This document shows, piece by piece, positions 14,165-26,600 of a stretch of 64,000 nucleotides of DNA (positions are counted from its first letter, which is position 1; each line of letters begins with the position of its first letter). This DNA comes from Myoxocephalus aenaeus (lineage: Eukaryota > Chordata > Actinopteri > Perciformes > Cottidae), in assembly GCA_038501785.1 (NCBI GenBank), contig JBAMJR010000170.1, positions 3,112,001-3,176,000 on the forward strand. Direction: 5' to 3'. The notes under the pieces were generated by a model. That model had not been told where the DNA came from. It saw only the letters and a list, made by a program, of their open reading frames with translations, and made no database searches. Made by a program: the position numbers and the translations under genes.

Positions 14165-14633
14165 ATTTTATTTTTTTAAATGTGATTGTGTAATTGGTTT
14201 GCCTAATTTCCGAATGGACTTCCAGTCAGTATGTGAACTAATTAGTGCACTATTTGTTAATCTTCAATTTGATCCCCATTAACTGCAGAGAACATGAATA
14301 CACGAACATGATCATTTCAGTGCATTCTTCTTTGCACTAGCTGTGTAGATTGTGTTTAAAAAAAACTTTTATTATCAAAAATACAAAACAGTTAAGTTGC
14401 TTCACGTCATTATTTATCATATTTACAGAGAGAGAACAAACAAAAATAATAGCAATTATTTCACACCCATCACTATGTAAGAGACAGACATAACAAACAA
14501 ACACATGAAGAGTTATAATTAGATTGTGTTCAGAGTGAGCACACATGTTGTTATACACACACCCACATTCTCATGTCAAATGATTGCTATTCTTGTAAAT
14601 ATCATAATGATCCCATTTGTTCATTTGTTTCAG

Positions 14634-14678
14634 AAGCTACTGACTGCTGAGTTTTGGACACTGGGATGGAAAATCCTG
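14634..14678 (+). CDS. phactr4: phactr4 alternative first coding exon A (MENP start)
   Basis: Acceptor TTTCAG ends at 14,633. ATG is at 14,666, in context GGGATGG, with an in-frame TGA upstream at 14,648-14,650. Donor GTAAGT is at 14,679. It encodes MENP plus one base (phase 1), which joins AC of the 22,242 exon to give Asp. Human PHACTR4 has an isoform beginning MEDP, so this is very probably the orthologous start. As an internal exon it would be fed by the 8.8-9.1 kb promoter and non-coding exon. Confidence 0.8.
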
Positions 14679-17600
14679 GTAAGTAAAACTTTTTTTTAAT
14701 TTACAGTATATGTATAAATTGTAGTTTTGATACTATAAGCATGTCATACATTTTTTTATTTAATTGTGCTGGATAGCATACTCTTGTCAGCAGATTAAAC
14801 ACATATGAAACATCAAAAGTTTTCTTTTAAATAACTTTTGCATAAAGATATGAAACAAACCTCTAATTTGTGGTTGAAACGTGCCATCTGATTTTGGTTC
14901 ATTGCATATGCGGGCTGTAGTGAGACTGGTGTTATCTAAACGATAGTATCATGATGACAGAAAGTGGTGAGTCAACACACGGTGTTGGGTTATGAACGCT
15001 GTCCATTAGGGGGTTGGCCCTGTGACGCATTGTTCTGTTGACACTGCAGCTATCTGATTGGCTCTCACCCAGAGGACACACCTGTAGGTTAGCAGAGCTG
15101 CCGGCTTCTCTCGCTGTCACTCGTGGCCTTGTGTCTATTTCACCTCTGTCCTCGATCATTGACGGACCTCAACATACCTCGTATACTCTCCTGTAGCTCA
15201 AAGGATCGGCTGAAGAGCAGTGCATTTGCTAGTGGGGATATAACAAGGATGGCGGTTCAGTCTGAATGTATTCGTGAGTAAACCTAATTTTTATCTGATG
15301 TTGGATGTTAAATGCTGAAGATTTATATTTCAGGTCATTTAAACTATAATTTTCTTTTTTTTTTAACTTTGTTGAAATAATAGTTATGCAATTATTGAGA
15401 CAGTCATGAAATCAAATGATCAGTTATTGCTTTGGTCTATTGAAATGCCAAGACAGGGCATAGCTCCATGATCCCTTTATAGGCAACTAGGCCATGGCAG
15501 GAACCGATTTAAGGAAGGTTGATCTACTCATCCCTGGCTGGTCTCGTGTCCAAGCATTAATAAACTGTACTTCCTCCATGGCCTTTTTCTAAAAGTGATG
15601 TGTTTGGGACCAGAAAACATGGCTGTTGGGCAACAACAACACGTCACATGTCCTTGTAATTTGATCTGAAAGGGCAGAGGCGTCTAGAATGTTGGCTTGT
15701 GTTACGTCATATTAGTGTTTGAATGTCTTCAGATTGTCATTATGACACGGTGCGGTAGTATTTGTGTGAGTCATGGTTTTGTTCAGCTGGGCTTCAAGTT
15801 CTCACATTAAGAGTGGATTGTTTACAAGCCCGGAAAAAAGAAACGTGTCTGTCTCCATCTGCTGCTGCTCTCTGGAAAGGGTGAAAAGGATTTAAGTTTC
15901 ATGAGTCATAATTTGTGATCCCTCTTTATTTACTAATGATATCCTGCATTCGTGTCCTAATTGCCGTCCTTTAACCAAAAGGCTGGCTTGTGGTCCTGCA
16001 TTCCTCACATTCCTGTGTCAAGAGTTGAGCTCGCTTGCTGTGGCTTTGATTGGGCGGCAGAGGGAGCAACCGTGACGTAGCGTCTTAGGATGGATTTAAT
16101 TTCCTGAAGCCTCTGTTGTAGCTCACTTTATCACTCCTTACCAAACCTATTCTTATTTTGACTATCAATCTATTACATCCTAATGTAGGAGCATACTTTT
16201 TTGTTGAGGAAAGATAACAATAATGTACTTCCTTAACAGTTTATTACACTGGCTTGTCCTTTTGAGTAGACTTGGATCGTTTTTCTTTAAACCAAGTTCT
16301 GTCTCATTAGCAGTTAAATAAAAGGTTAATGTCCTTCATGTTTCCATTTGTATCGCTAACATGCAGGGAGGACCTCCTCTTACTCCCGCACACTGACTAC
16401 ATATAACCTTATCACACAGTGCTCTGATAGAAAGGTTCAGACGCAGACTGCCTGGCTGCCTCGTTTCTGCCCTGCATGGAGGATGTATGGGATATTAAAG
16501 CCTCTCGACAAGTTCTGGCCTCGTCTGCTCAGGTCGTTAGTATGCGTTTGGCACTCCTACTTTACAACATGAGATTGAGAGACTGGGAGAGAGATATAAA
16601 GTATGTAAAAGTTAGAAGCAGATGCTTCCAGTTAAGGTTTTCTGAATTTGCCTGTTTTCTGGGATCCCAGTTTTTCCAAATGTATATTTCTAAATCCAAT
16701 GGCAAAAATGGCTAGTTTTTAAACATAAAAAATCCTACCCATATAGTGAAATAAATCTGGTGTAGTTGTAATATCTAATACAAGTGTTATCAGTTCACAC
16801 ATGCTTTTCATAGTTTAAAAGGAAAAAACCCTGGAGAGTCATTAGACACCACCGTTGTCACTTCCTCTTCTCTGGCTTTGAGCTCCACCTTGGATCGGTT
16901 CACCGTCCACTTCTCCAGTTACCTCACCCTGCAGAGTCCGCCCCCTCGCCCTTCAGGGAGTAGTGTTTTGTCAGTCTGTGAAATGTTGCTAGCAGGGGGC
17001 CCACTGCATTGCAAATCCCTCAAAGCTCGCCTGCTGTGAACTTTGCCCCGGAAAAAAATCTGCTCTCTGGAATGAAAGGCATCTGCTGGATTACCTTATT
17101 GGCGTACCTTATTTATGAAGTCAGAGCTCCAAGAAGGGAGGGACCTAGAAACTCAGCGAGTATGTTCGTGTTTTAAAGGGAAAGAAGGAGGGAGGAAGCG
17201 GGGGAGAGACCAAATCACACGGGCTGAAGGGTGGGGGGAGTGCAGGACCGTAGAGCCGAGAGAGACTAAACGCCTCAAGTGAGCAGTCAAGGCAGTCTTG
17301 AGTTACAGGAGCTCTATGTCTGGTTGGAGAAGAGCGAGGTGGCGTTAGGTTTTCCTCTCCTGCCTCTGGCCTCGGGAGAGGCAGGGCCCGGCAGGCCAGC
17401 TGGGACAGGAGCCGTAACATGGGACACAGTGCTAGCAGTGAGACTGTGGCCCAGCAACCAGCCCAACACAACGGCGGTGAGTCAAAGACCAGAAGCTCGG
17501 CACTAAATGGTTGCCGTGAACGCGTTGACCGGTTTTAGATGGGTAAACAAGCCTGGCTGGCTGGCATGCTTGCATTTGTGCAGAATGGAAAGGCAAGAGG

Positions 17601-20600
17601 ATTATGATTTAAGGTGTTTTGAAAACAGAGAGAGAGTCTCTAGAAGGTGGCAGGCACAGACGGGTATAGAAGAATGCGTGCAGATGGAATGTGGTGATTG
17701 TGAAATGTACAAACCACACAAACATCTCTCTGTCTGCACTCAGCGTTCCTTCTCACCGTGCACGCTTTTCTGAAAAAAATACAGAAATGGAGGTACAAGG
17801 CACCACCTGACGCCAGCTTCTCTTTTTTTTTTTTTTTTAAATGACATGGCTTCTCAAGTCATATTGTAGTCCACAGGTGTAAAATGAACCCTAAAGCCCC
17901 TGTGTCTCTGGTCAGAACCAGTTTTTGCTGTCAAAAGGAGGATTCTCGCAAATGCTTTTTGCATACCTACAAATTCTCTTGATAGTACAGTTTGTAGCTA
18001 TTGGACTCAAGCAACTATATAACACAGGCCACCTTCTGTCTATCTCTATTCTGCCTAATATAACATCCTTTAATGGAGCCTGTGGATTATGGTTTACTGG
18101 TAGTTAAGAGGAGCTGTTGACTCATAATTCGTTGGACCAATATTTGCTTTATGTTTTACTCAAAGGCCCATGTTGAAACACTTCTCAACACGCTTGCCTC
18201 AATGAAAATAAGTAATATGAGAACATCCTCTTTGCTGAATATTTGCTCTCCATGCAGAATGTATTTGTGTTCCGTGTAGTTGATGTCATATGATTGGCAT
18301 GAGTCATATGGACAGCAGGACTTCAAGGCATTGCATCAATGGCATTTCCAGAAGCCTACATGTTGCTACCACCGTCTTGGGTTTTGATGAAACAAGCTTT
18401 CCTTGTTTAGAGTCACTTAATACGCATACCTGAAGCCTGGGTATTCGTGTTTGGTCTTAACATTGTGAGCTTTTTCTCCTCTTGACTTTCACCTCCACTG
18501 TTCGGGGTCGTTGCCTTTTTAATTCTCCGGTGGTTCTGTGAAAAGCAGCCGTCTCAGATTGTCATGCTCTACTGTACAGGGTCACCAACATCACACTTTG
18601 CTTCTGTTACAGCCAAACAGTTTTCTCCCAGTTCACTGCCACACCCCCCTCTCCCAGTTTAACACCCGCTGGTGTGTGGGTCAGAAATAGCTGTGAGGGG
18701 CAGTACGCTGCGTTCACTGACCTCTGTATGCCCACATTTTGACATTTTGAGTTTTTCATTAACCAATATTGCTGCAAATATGGTTAAATGCCAGTTAAAC
18801 CAGCACTTGGATATTTTAAATGTATTTTAACATGGAATAACAGTGCTCACACATTAGAGGTAATGCACAGGGATGTTCTTAGAGTAAAGAATATCAGACA
18901 AATGATTGACATACAACCTAATCTGACCTGCTTTGACATCTTTATCGGTAGTGTGAAGACAAAGGGCCAGTTAAAACTGAGGTCAAGGCTGAAGAGTACG
19001 CAGCTTTCTGCCCCGCCTTGTGATACAAGATACGGAGTAGCATTGCAGTAGTTTAGAAATGCCTCGTATCATGTTTGTAGACAAGTTGTAGTCTGCCTGT
19101 TGATTTACGGTGTTGCGCTCTAGCTGTGCACCCATTGCTGTGGTAGCAGAGTCGAACTGAGCATGTTTACACTGACGGCGAAAAAAAGTACAGATGTTTT
19201 GGATGGTCATGGTCAGCAGTTGCCCCCTCTGACGGATAAAAGCATCCTATGTGAACATGGAAGTTATTTAGTCGCAACATATTAGTTTGAAACTGGACAT
19301 GGTCACATGGAACAAGACTGAACATTTGTCGGGGAGACGTTAGGTCATGATACTTTTTTGTTTTGTTTGTTCGTCAGCATGATGATGGAAAACTACTGGC
19401 CCAATGTTCATGACACTTGGTGAAGCATGTGGGTCATGAATTAACAGCTGAATTGTCAACAGGTCTCAATCAGGAAGCGGGCACACATACATTTTCACTT
19501 CGGTTAAAATATTCAGGGCATGGCCTCTGTGCAGGTCTGCCCTCTCTTAATTCATTTCAAACACTAAATCAAAATGTGCAAAAGTCTTGTAATCCGAGCT
19601 TTTCCTCTTCATGGGTTGGTTGGGATGCCTCCTCCTGCTCTCTCCATAAAACTTCACTCTCCTCCATCTCTGCCCAAATCACATTACCTTGCAATGCAGC
19701 TGAAATTTGAGGTCATGCGAGAATTACAAGATGTTGTCAAAAGGCCAAACTACACACATTGTGTCTGCAGCATGTTGTTAATGCCTATTGATCATTCGGC
19801 ATGTTTATCTTAACTGTATGACAATTGCCAGCCTCAGGGGGAACGATTAAAAATAATTGTGGACATCTGCATCTGTCAGATTCCTTATATTCCTGATTGA
19901 TCAAATTCTTGTAAGTGATTAATAATGCATTGATCATTAACGCCTCCATTCCATGACCCTCCTTCCCTAAGCTTTCCTCCCTGACTCATGATACTTGCTA
20001 CATTTATCTCTGACCTTGAAAAACTCATCTGCAGCATGTTGTTTTTTATGGTGATTGTAAAAGCTAACGATTCATTTGCAATCCTTCAGTGAAACATATG
20101 TGACAACCCTGAAACATATCATACCAATCGGTGTTTGGTAAGACTGGTTACCCCCCGTCAGACATTTATCTAGCTGAAATCAGTCAGTTAGGGTGTTGCT
20201 GGAAAGAAACCTGGGATCACAGTTTTTAGCCTTATTTTTCATCGTTTCTCATATCTTGCCTCTACCAACCCAACTTGTCTCCCCTGTTTTGTGTGCAAGT
20301 TGTCCCCATTCATTTAAAAAAATATATATTTTTAATTAAAAATGTTACAGTCTATTAACTATTTTACCAGTCGATTTACTGTGATCAGTGTTGTAATGTT
20401 AGAATAAGGAATTGATGGATGACTGGTTTGATACTTAAATTATGTCTGTTCAAGTGCCACAAGCTGATATTTAATATGTTAATCATGTAGTTTGTATTCC
20501 AAAATAAGTCATTTAGTTACTCCTTAGTAATACCAGCTTACCTTTCCAATACAACGGCATCACGAGGACTGTCGGTGATAGTACAGTGTGTTTCTAAGAC

Positions 20601-23600
20601 ATTTCTTTTTTGTGAGGAATTAAAAGAGAAAGGAATTTGAGCTGCCAAACACTTACTGGATATTTTTTGTATTCATGTTTTTATTTGTCTATTTTATTGT
20701 CCTCCTAAAATGGACAGAGTCTGCCAATATTAAAAGGAAATCACTGTCTGTCTATTGCACACATTTCTTTTTTATAAAACTGGATGCGAGTGTCCCCATA
20801 ACGCATGTCACCTTCACACCGTCACATCATGCTCACTGTAACTGCTCTAATGAGAGAAATGAGCTCACCTTTCTTACTGTACATTACATGGTGAACATGT
20901 GGTGAAGTCCCCCTCCCTCCTGCCTGCACATAAACCATCTGCCTTCTGTGGAGCTCTATGCTTGCTTCCACACTGCCGTGCGAATCATCACCCAAGAGTT
21001 TCAATAGTGGCTTCACACCCAGTTATTGTTGCCTTTTCAGAAGCACAAGACCAACGTAGGTATTTTTGAGTCACGGTTTCCAGCAACCAACACAGCTGTC
21101 TACTTATCTGTTTAGTTCTCAGAACTTCTGACATCGCTAAGTAATTACACTGGTTTAAAACTAAAATATCAAAACCTTTTTGATATTGGTGGTAAACCTG
21201 ACAAATTCAGCAGATGGTCCTTTTTATAAACCCATCACCACTATGACATAAATCTCATTAATTCACACAACCCTGTAAATAATACCAGAAGCAGCAGTGC
21301 CCATATTTTACTGTCTGGCTCTCACATGACAGCTGAGTCAGCCAAGTCAGTGAGTGTAATTTGGACCAGCCTTGTTTTGATGTTTAGTCCTTTTTTTATT
21401 ATGATAGAAGCGGTGGCTTAGAGGTGAGTCCTGCCCTATGGCTGGTCACGCATACCTGATCAGGAATCTAAACCCGCGTCTGCTGCCACAAAAAAGGGAC
21501 TATTTTGTTTTTTATTTTAGATGATTGTCTCTGGATTCTCAAAATGAAAGATGCGCCTCCTGAATTTCATATCTAATACATCAGGTTTGGCCTGTATACC
21601 AGCCCAGACATGACGGCATCATATCTGACTCGTGTGTTGGAAATAGTGATGTTTGTTTACAACCTAAAAATACAAAGTGGCCGTGTTCAGGACTTTGTCA
21701 CTCACCTGCACAGAAACAGACAACTTCTGCACTGTAGTGTTTGCTATAGTCACAGGCCACCAGCAATTACATGTCGTCCGGATGTGGTCATTTAGTGAGA
21801 CCTGAAGATTAAATTCCACTGTGCCCAATTTGTAATGGAGGCTTGCCAAGAATTCTGTGGTCAGCCTAAACCATATCTTGGGTTTGTCAACATAGCTGGG
21901 ACGTATCGGTTACATTTACATGAACACGATGAACAGATTTTTTTTTCTTTCAAGGAAATATGACTATTAAATGTTTTATATTAGTTTATTATTATTATTA
22001 TTGCATTGTTGTTCAGTCATAGCTTACTTGTGACTGATGTACGACTGTTAAAAGAGTGCGTATTGATCTCTTTATGCGTTACATTGTTTTCATTGATTTT
22101 GTTTTGGCCTCCTGGGAAGATAAGAAAGAAATACCTTCTGAAAAAATTATAAGGCTTAACATTTGTGAAATACCTCTTTAAACATATTTTCCACAAGTCA
22201 ATCTGAGTCATCTGTTGTTTGCCGCTTTCATGTTCATGCAGACGATGAGGTCGACCTGCAACACAGCACAACAAAGGGTGAAGAAGGAAACTCTGGTGGG
22301 GGATCACCTCCAAGCAAACGTAAAGGCAAGTTCTCCAAAATGGGGAAGATCTTCAAGCCCTGGAAATGGAGAAAGAAAAAGCCAAGTGACAAGTTCACTG
22401 AAACATCGATAGGTATGCTGGATACAATGGCTTGTTATTGCTATCTGTTGTGTGCATTACTTTACGCTGATTTCTTTGTCTATTTAATTTATTTTTTTAG
22501 TCTTGGAAAGAAGAATTTCTGTGAGAAAAAGTCGCCAAGAGTTGGTTGCCAGAGGGGTTTTAAAGGATATCCCAGAAAATGGTAGGTCAAGCTTTATTTC
22601 TATTTGTTGAAGAATATTCTACGGATGAATTGGCTCCATTTTTGATGACACTAACTGTATTTCACTGCTTGTTTCTTCATGGGACAGAAAGCAATGTTAA
22701 CCACTCCAAAGGTCGAGAAACAATGAAAAATGGGCACCCTGTGCCAATGGACATGGACAGGATGTCTGAACCAGGGGTGCGAGTGTCTCGAGGGGAATCT
22801 GACATCAAGGTGAATGCCCTCAGGGCGCCCCAAGTAGATGAACGTCGAAGCAGAGCGCCGTCCGATGCCTCCCGCAGTAACCGGGCACCTCTGGATGTGG
22901 ACACTCACGCACGTCTTCCTGTGGAAGTAGACCGACGAAGCCGTCTTCCATCAGATGTTGATAAGAGGGCAGGATCGTTACCCCGAGGACCTCCACAGGA
23001 TGATAGATACCGCAGAGAAGAGAGGCGAGATGGCAAAGATGACAGGGAGGACAGAGGAAGGAAGAACAGGGAAGACGTAGAAAGAAAGGACTGGCGAGAG
23101 GAAAAGGAAAGGGACGGGGGAGTTGACCGCAGAGAGAGGCGGGAATGGAAAGATGATAGAGAGAGGAAAGATGAAAGAACAGAGAGAGAGAATAGGGAGC
23201 GCAAGGATCGCGACGAGAGGGAGCGCAAGGATCGCGACGAGAGGGAGCGCAAGGATCGCGACGAGAGGGAGCGCAAGGATCGCGACGAGAGGGAGCGTAG
23301 AGATCGCGACGAGAGGGAGCGTAGAGATCGCGACGAGAAGGACCGTAGAGAGCGCGACGAGAAGGAACGCAGAGAGCGCGACGATAGAGAAAGGAGGGAC
23401 GACAAAGATAAGGATCGGCGGCTCGAGAGGGAAAGGAGAGAGAACCGAGATGACAGAAAAGATGACAGAGAACTGGAAGACAGGGAGAGGAAAGACGTTC
23501 GAGGCGAAAGAGATGATAGGGATAGGAGAGATGACCGAGACAGGCGAGAAGGCGACTGGGCCAAGAGGAATGAAAGAGAGCGACGAGATGAGCGGGAAAA

Positions 23601-26600
23601 GAGGGAGGAGAAGGAGAGGAGAGAAAAGCCAGAGCCTCGGCGGCCTATGGATGACAGGCGGGATATCGTCAGGCCTGTCTCTGAGATGGACTTGCGGCCT
23701 TCTCTACAGAAGGCCTCCTCAGAGGACAACAAGAGGACTCGCGCAGTCTCAGAGGCTGACAAGAGGACTACCCTGCCCAGATACAGCCAGGCTACAGAAT
23801 TTAGAGAACGCTCAGGTAAGATCCTCCTCTTGCTTCAATTACACCAGCTAACCTCGCCTGTGTTTTTCTACTTTACAACCTTCCAGCTTGTGACATTAAA
23901 CTCTTATGGAAGTAAAATAGCCTAAACTCTCAAATTTCTGCAGTTTACGAAAAACAGTTAAATACACCGTACTTGTTCGTCTGATATTGCTTCAGCCTGG
24001 AGTTTGAGATTTGTTTGTATTGTACGCCGCGTTGTTCATGTGTCAATAGACGAAGCATTTCTGTTTTTATTGTCAGGTTGACCTGGCAGCGGCAATACAT
24101 ACTTCTCTTTTTTTTCTTTTGTACTGCGAACCGTTTTCCCAGGAAATAGTCAGTGAATGTTTTGCTGTGATGAAATACTACCATGTTTGCAAACCAAAGT
24201 CTCCTGACGGTGCTGTAACGACACTTTTGGGTAAATGATTGAACTGTATTTCTGACAGGGTTTATGAAGCCAACAAACTGAAACACTATCAAGCTTTGAT
24301 ACTGCAGAATCTGCAGATACTGCATGGATTTAGATCATGATCGTTCTCCATGTCTGCTGTGCGTGAACTTTAGACCGTCTGATGTATGGTACCTCTCATC
24401 CTTCAATATCTGCTTATTTACAAGGTTCACGAACAGCGCATCTTTTTCCTTGGTATATCACCGTATGTGGTTACCCTTTTGTGTTTTAACGTAGATAAAC
24501 GGTAGGGACTTTGTTGTTGGGAAGTTTCCTCTAATGCTGCGTTTGTGTGTGCACCCTCTGTAGACTCCGCTGGCGTCCGATTTGTCACAGACGCTCGTCC
24601 ATCAAAAGACTCTCAGCATGAACTCCCATCAAGCAAACAAGCTCTGCTACCTCCTAAATGTCTTACTGCAGCTTCAACTGAGTCTGGCAAGAGTTCCGCC
24701 CCCTCTTCTTCGTCTTCATCCTCTTCTTCCACCTCGTCGTCCTCCTCTGTCGCTGTAGCTGTGGTCAAGCCTCCACGGACGGTCTCCCTCATAGTTGAGG
24801 ACCTGCCTCGGCCCCCCCTAGCTGCTCCTTCCTCACCTGACTCTGTAACGCCGCCGCCTGTCCCTCCCCACGCCAAGCAGGGTCCTGTCCCTCCACCCAA
24901 ACCCAGCAACCGCAACAGCAACCCTGCGCTATTTGGTAAGTTTGTTGGCGTCTGCAGTTTAGACATATAACATGAGCCTCCATCTATAAACAGCTGGTCT
25001 TTGTATCTTTCTTTATCATTTGAATCAAATAACCTCCAAAATGAATGTTACAGAACTATCATTTGGCCTGTGTATTCAGTTTTTGGGAAACAGTGGTGCG
25101 TGTCAAAGGCTGTATTTAAATAATGATCTTCCATAGAGGGCCATATACCACTTTGCCATTTAAGCATCAACCCAGAATACTGTTGCAGTGTTTGCCACTA
25201 GTTGAAAACTGTATTGGTGAAGAGGTTCATGTACCTGTGGGACACTGCTGGTTCAACAGGCAGCTAACTCAAGTGTCAGTGTCAGTATCAGGTGTGACGT
25301 CATTCCTTAACAATTTTCATGGTTGGAGAGATTGAGCCTGAAATATTCTTCATTCATTCATGTGTGCCTTCATTCAAACAGAAAAACGGTTGAGGTGTTA
25401 AATAAACATTGGGAATTACGCTGTATGTTGGGTGTGTAAGGTTTGTGCCCACACCTATTTTAAAGATGCAGGATGTGACTTTTTGAGTATTATGGCAAAT
25501 GTAATTTTTGACAGACTTTATCATCTTTGGTTAGTGTGTGTGTGAATTAAGGAAGTGAGGAAGACACTCTAGGTGGAGCAAGACCCCTATACTGGAGTAA
25601 AGTGTGTCAACCAGCAGATGCAGAAAATAATTATTTATGCAGTATATGTTAAGGCTCTTTTAAGTATTGTCCGTAACTCTATTTTGAGCCTCAGTGAGAC
25701 TGCGGCTCGTTGCTTTGTTGGTGTTTTCCCGTGTGTTGCCAGTATCCAGTTTCTGTGTGTGCAGCCACCAGTTTCTGGAGAGAAGACATGCACCGGCTTG
25801 TCTTTACATCATTTATATGCAGTGCCAGCAACACTTCCTTGGAGGTTAGGTTGACACTGATTGTCTTTTAGTATCTCATATTCTTATTCCCAGGATGCCA
25901 CCGCTGCTTTTGTTTACAGCCCATCCCAGCACTGTGTATTTGAAACGGTCTATGTGCCGGTGACTCATTCCACAACCATTTGTCAGCCGAGGTTTCTATA
26001 CACACGTTGCCTCTTTCATTCAGTCTGCACAGAGTAGCTTCTGTCTCTCTGGGACTGCCAACTGAAAGTTGATGAGTAGAATCATGCATTGGTGACCCCT
26101 CGGTCAAGGCTAGATCTATCAAGAACGTTGTGGTCTTGTAAACAATGTAATCATAAACACATTGGTTGTATAGATGTAAATGACTATGATGGTTGACCGC
26201 CGTGCTGGGAGCAGGGGCCCTCGTAAGAGACGGTACAGCGAGCACTGAATTCTCCCAGAAGTGGCGAGGTCACGGCCAGTACTGCGAGCCACTTTCATCT
26301 TGGGGGGTCGAACTCGAGCCGGTTGTGGTGAACGGCCACAGAGAAAAGAGCCGTCCCTGACCAGCCAAGTTGGATCCCCTGAGCTGACCCAAGTGTGAAA
26401 CATATTTTCAGCTCATTATGAAACTGTGGCCTGCTGAATTTGAACTCTTGCCCTCTGCCCTGAAACTCATGCCAATGGATTTTCAGATTGCCAGGTAGTC
26501 TATATGAGAAAAATGATTGAAAAGTCGAATCCTCGTATTTAACAGCTAATTCCGATCTTTGCCATTGGAGTGGTCCAATCTGTGTTTTTTTTTTAATGTT

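Larger units (their letters stand above)
9103..14633 (+). other. phactr4: First intron, 5.5 kb
   Basis: Bounded by GTGAGT at 9103 and by a pyrimidine-rich CAG ending at 14,633. Contains a repeat tail at 9534-9609 and a GT microsatellite at 14,125. I see no coding exon in it. Confidence 0.5.
14679..17418 (+). other. phactr4: Intronic interval between alternative first exons A and C
   Basis: Apart from the candidate first exon near 15.25 kb and the 5' part of the MGHS exon, I see no coding exon. Position 16,476 starts a 79-codon open frame with no family resemblance and no splice support. Confidence 0.5.

Noticed and set aside
21408..21480. tRNA-like phrase GCGGTGGCTTAGAGGTGAG
   Set aside because: A-box-like start only. 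No B box, no cloverleaf and no terminator, so not a tRNA gene.
22579..22687. ATG at 22,579 as start of the large exon
   Set aside because: The ATG overlaps the splice donor of the RPEL 1 exon (AATGGTAGGT). The family alignment continues through splicing to 22,688.
22905..23762. 285-codon open frame on the - strand, Ser/Arg/Leu-rich
   Set aside because: It is the exact antisense of the mixed-charge phactr4 exon. Codons for R, D, E and K rarely produce antisense stops, so a long open shadow is expected. No splice sites or promoter support it.
23123..23851. 242-codon open frame on the + strand in a shifted frame (SARIATRG repeats)
   Set aside because: Shifted reading of the same minisatellite exon. 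The frame that joins upstream and downstream exons in phase is the R/D/E/K one.
26119..26403. GC-rich intronic patch with - strand open frame
   Set aside because: Considered as a processed pseudogene or exon; the translation resembles nothing I know and there is no splice support.
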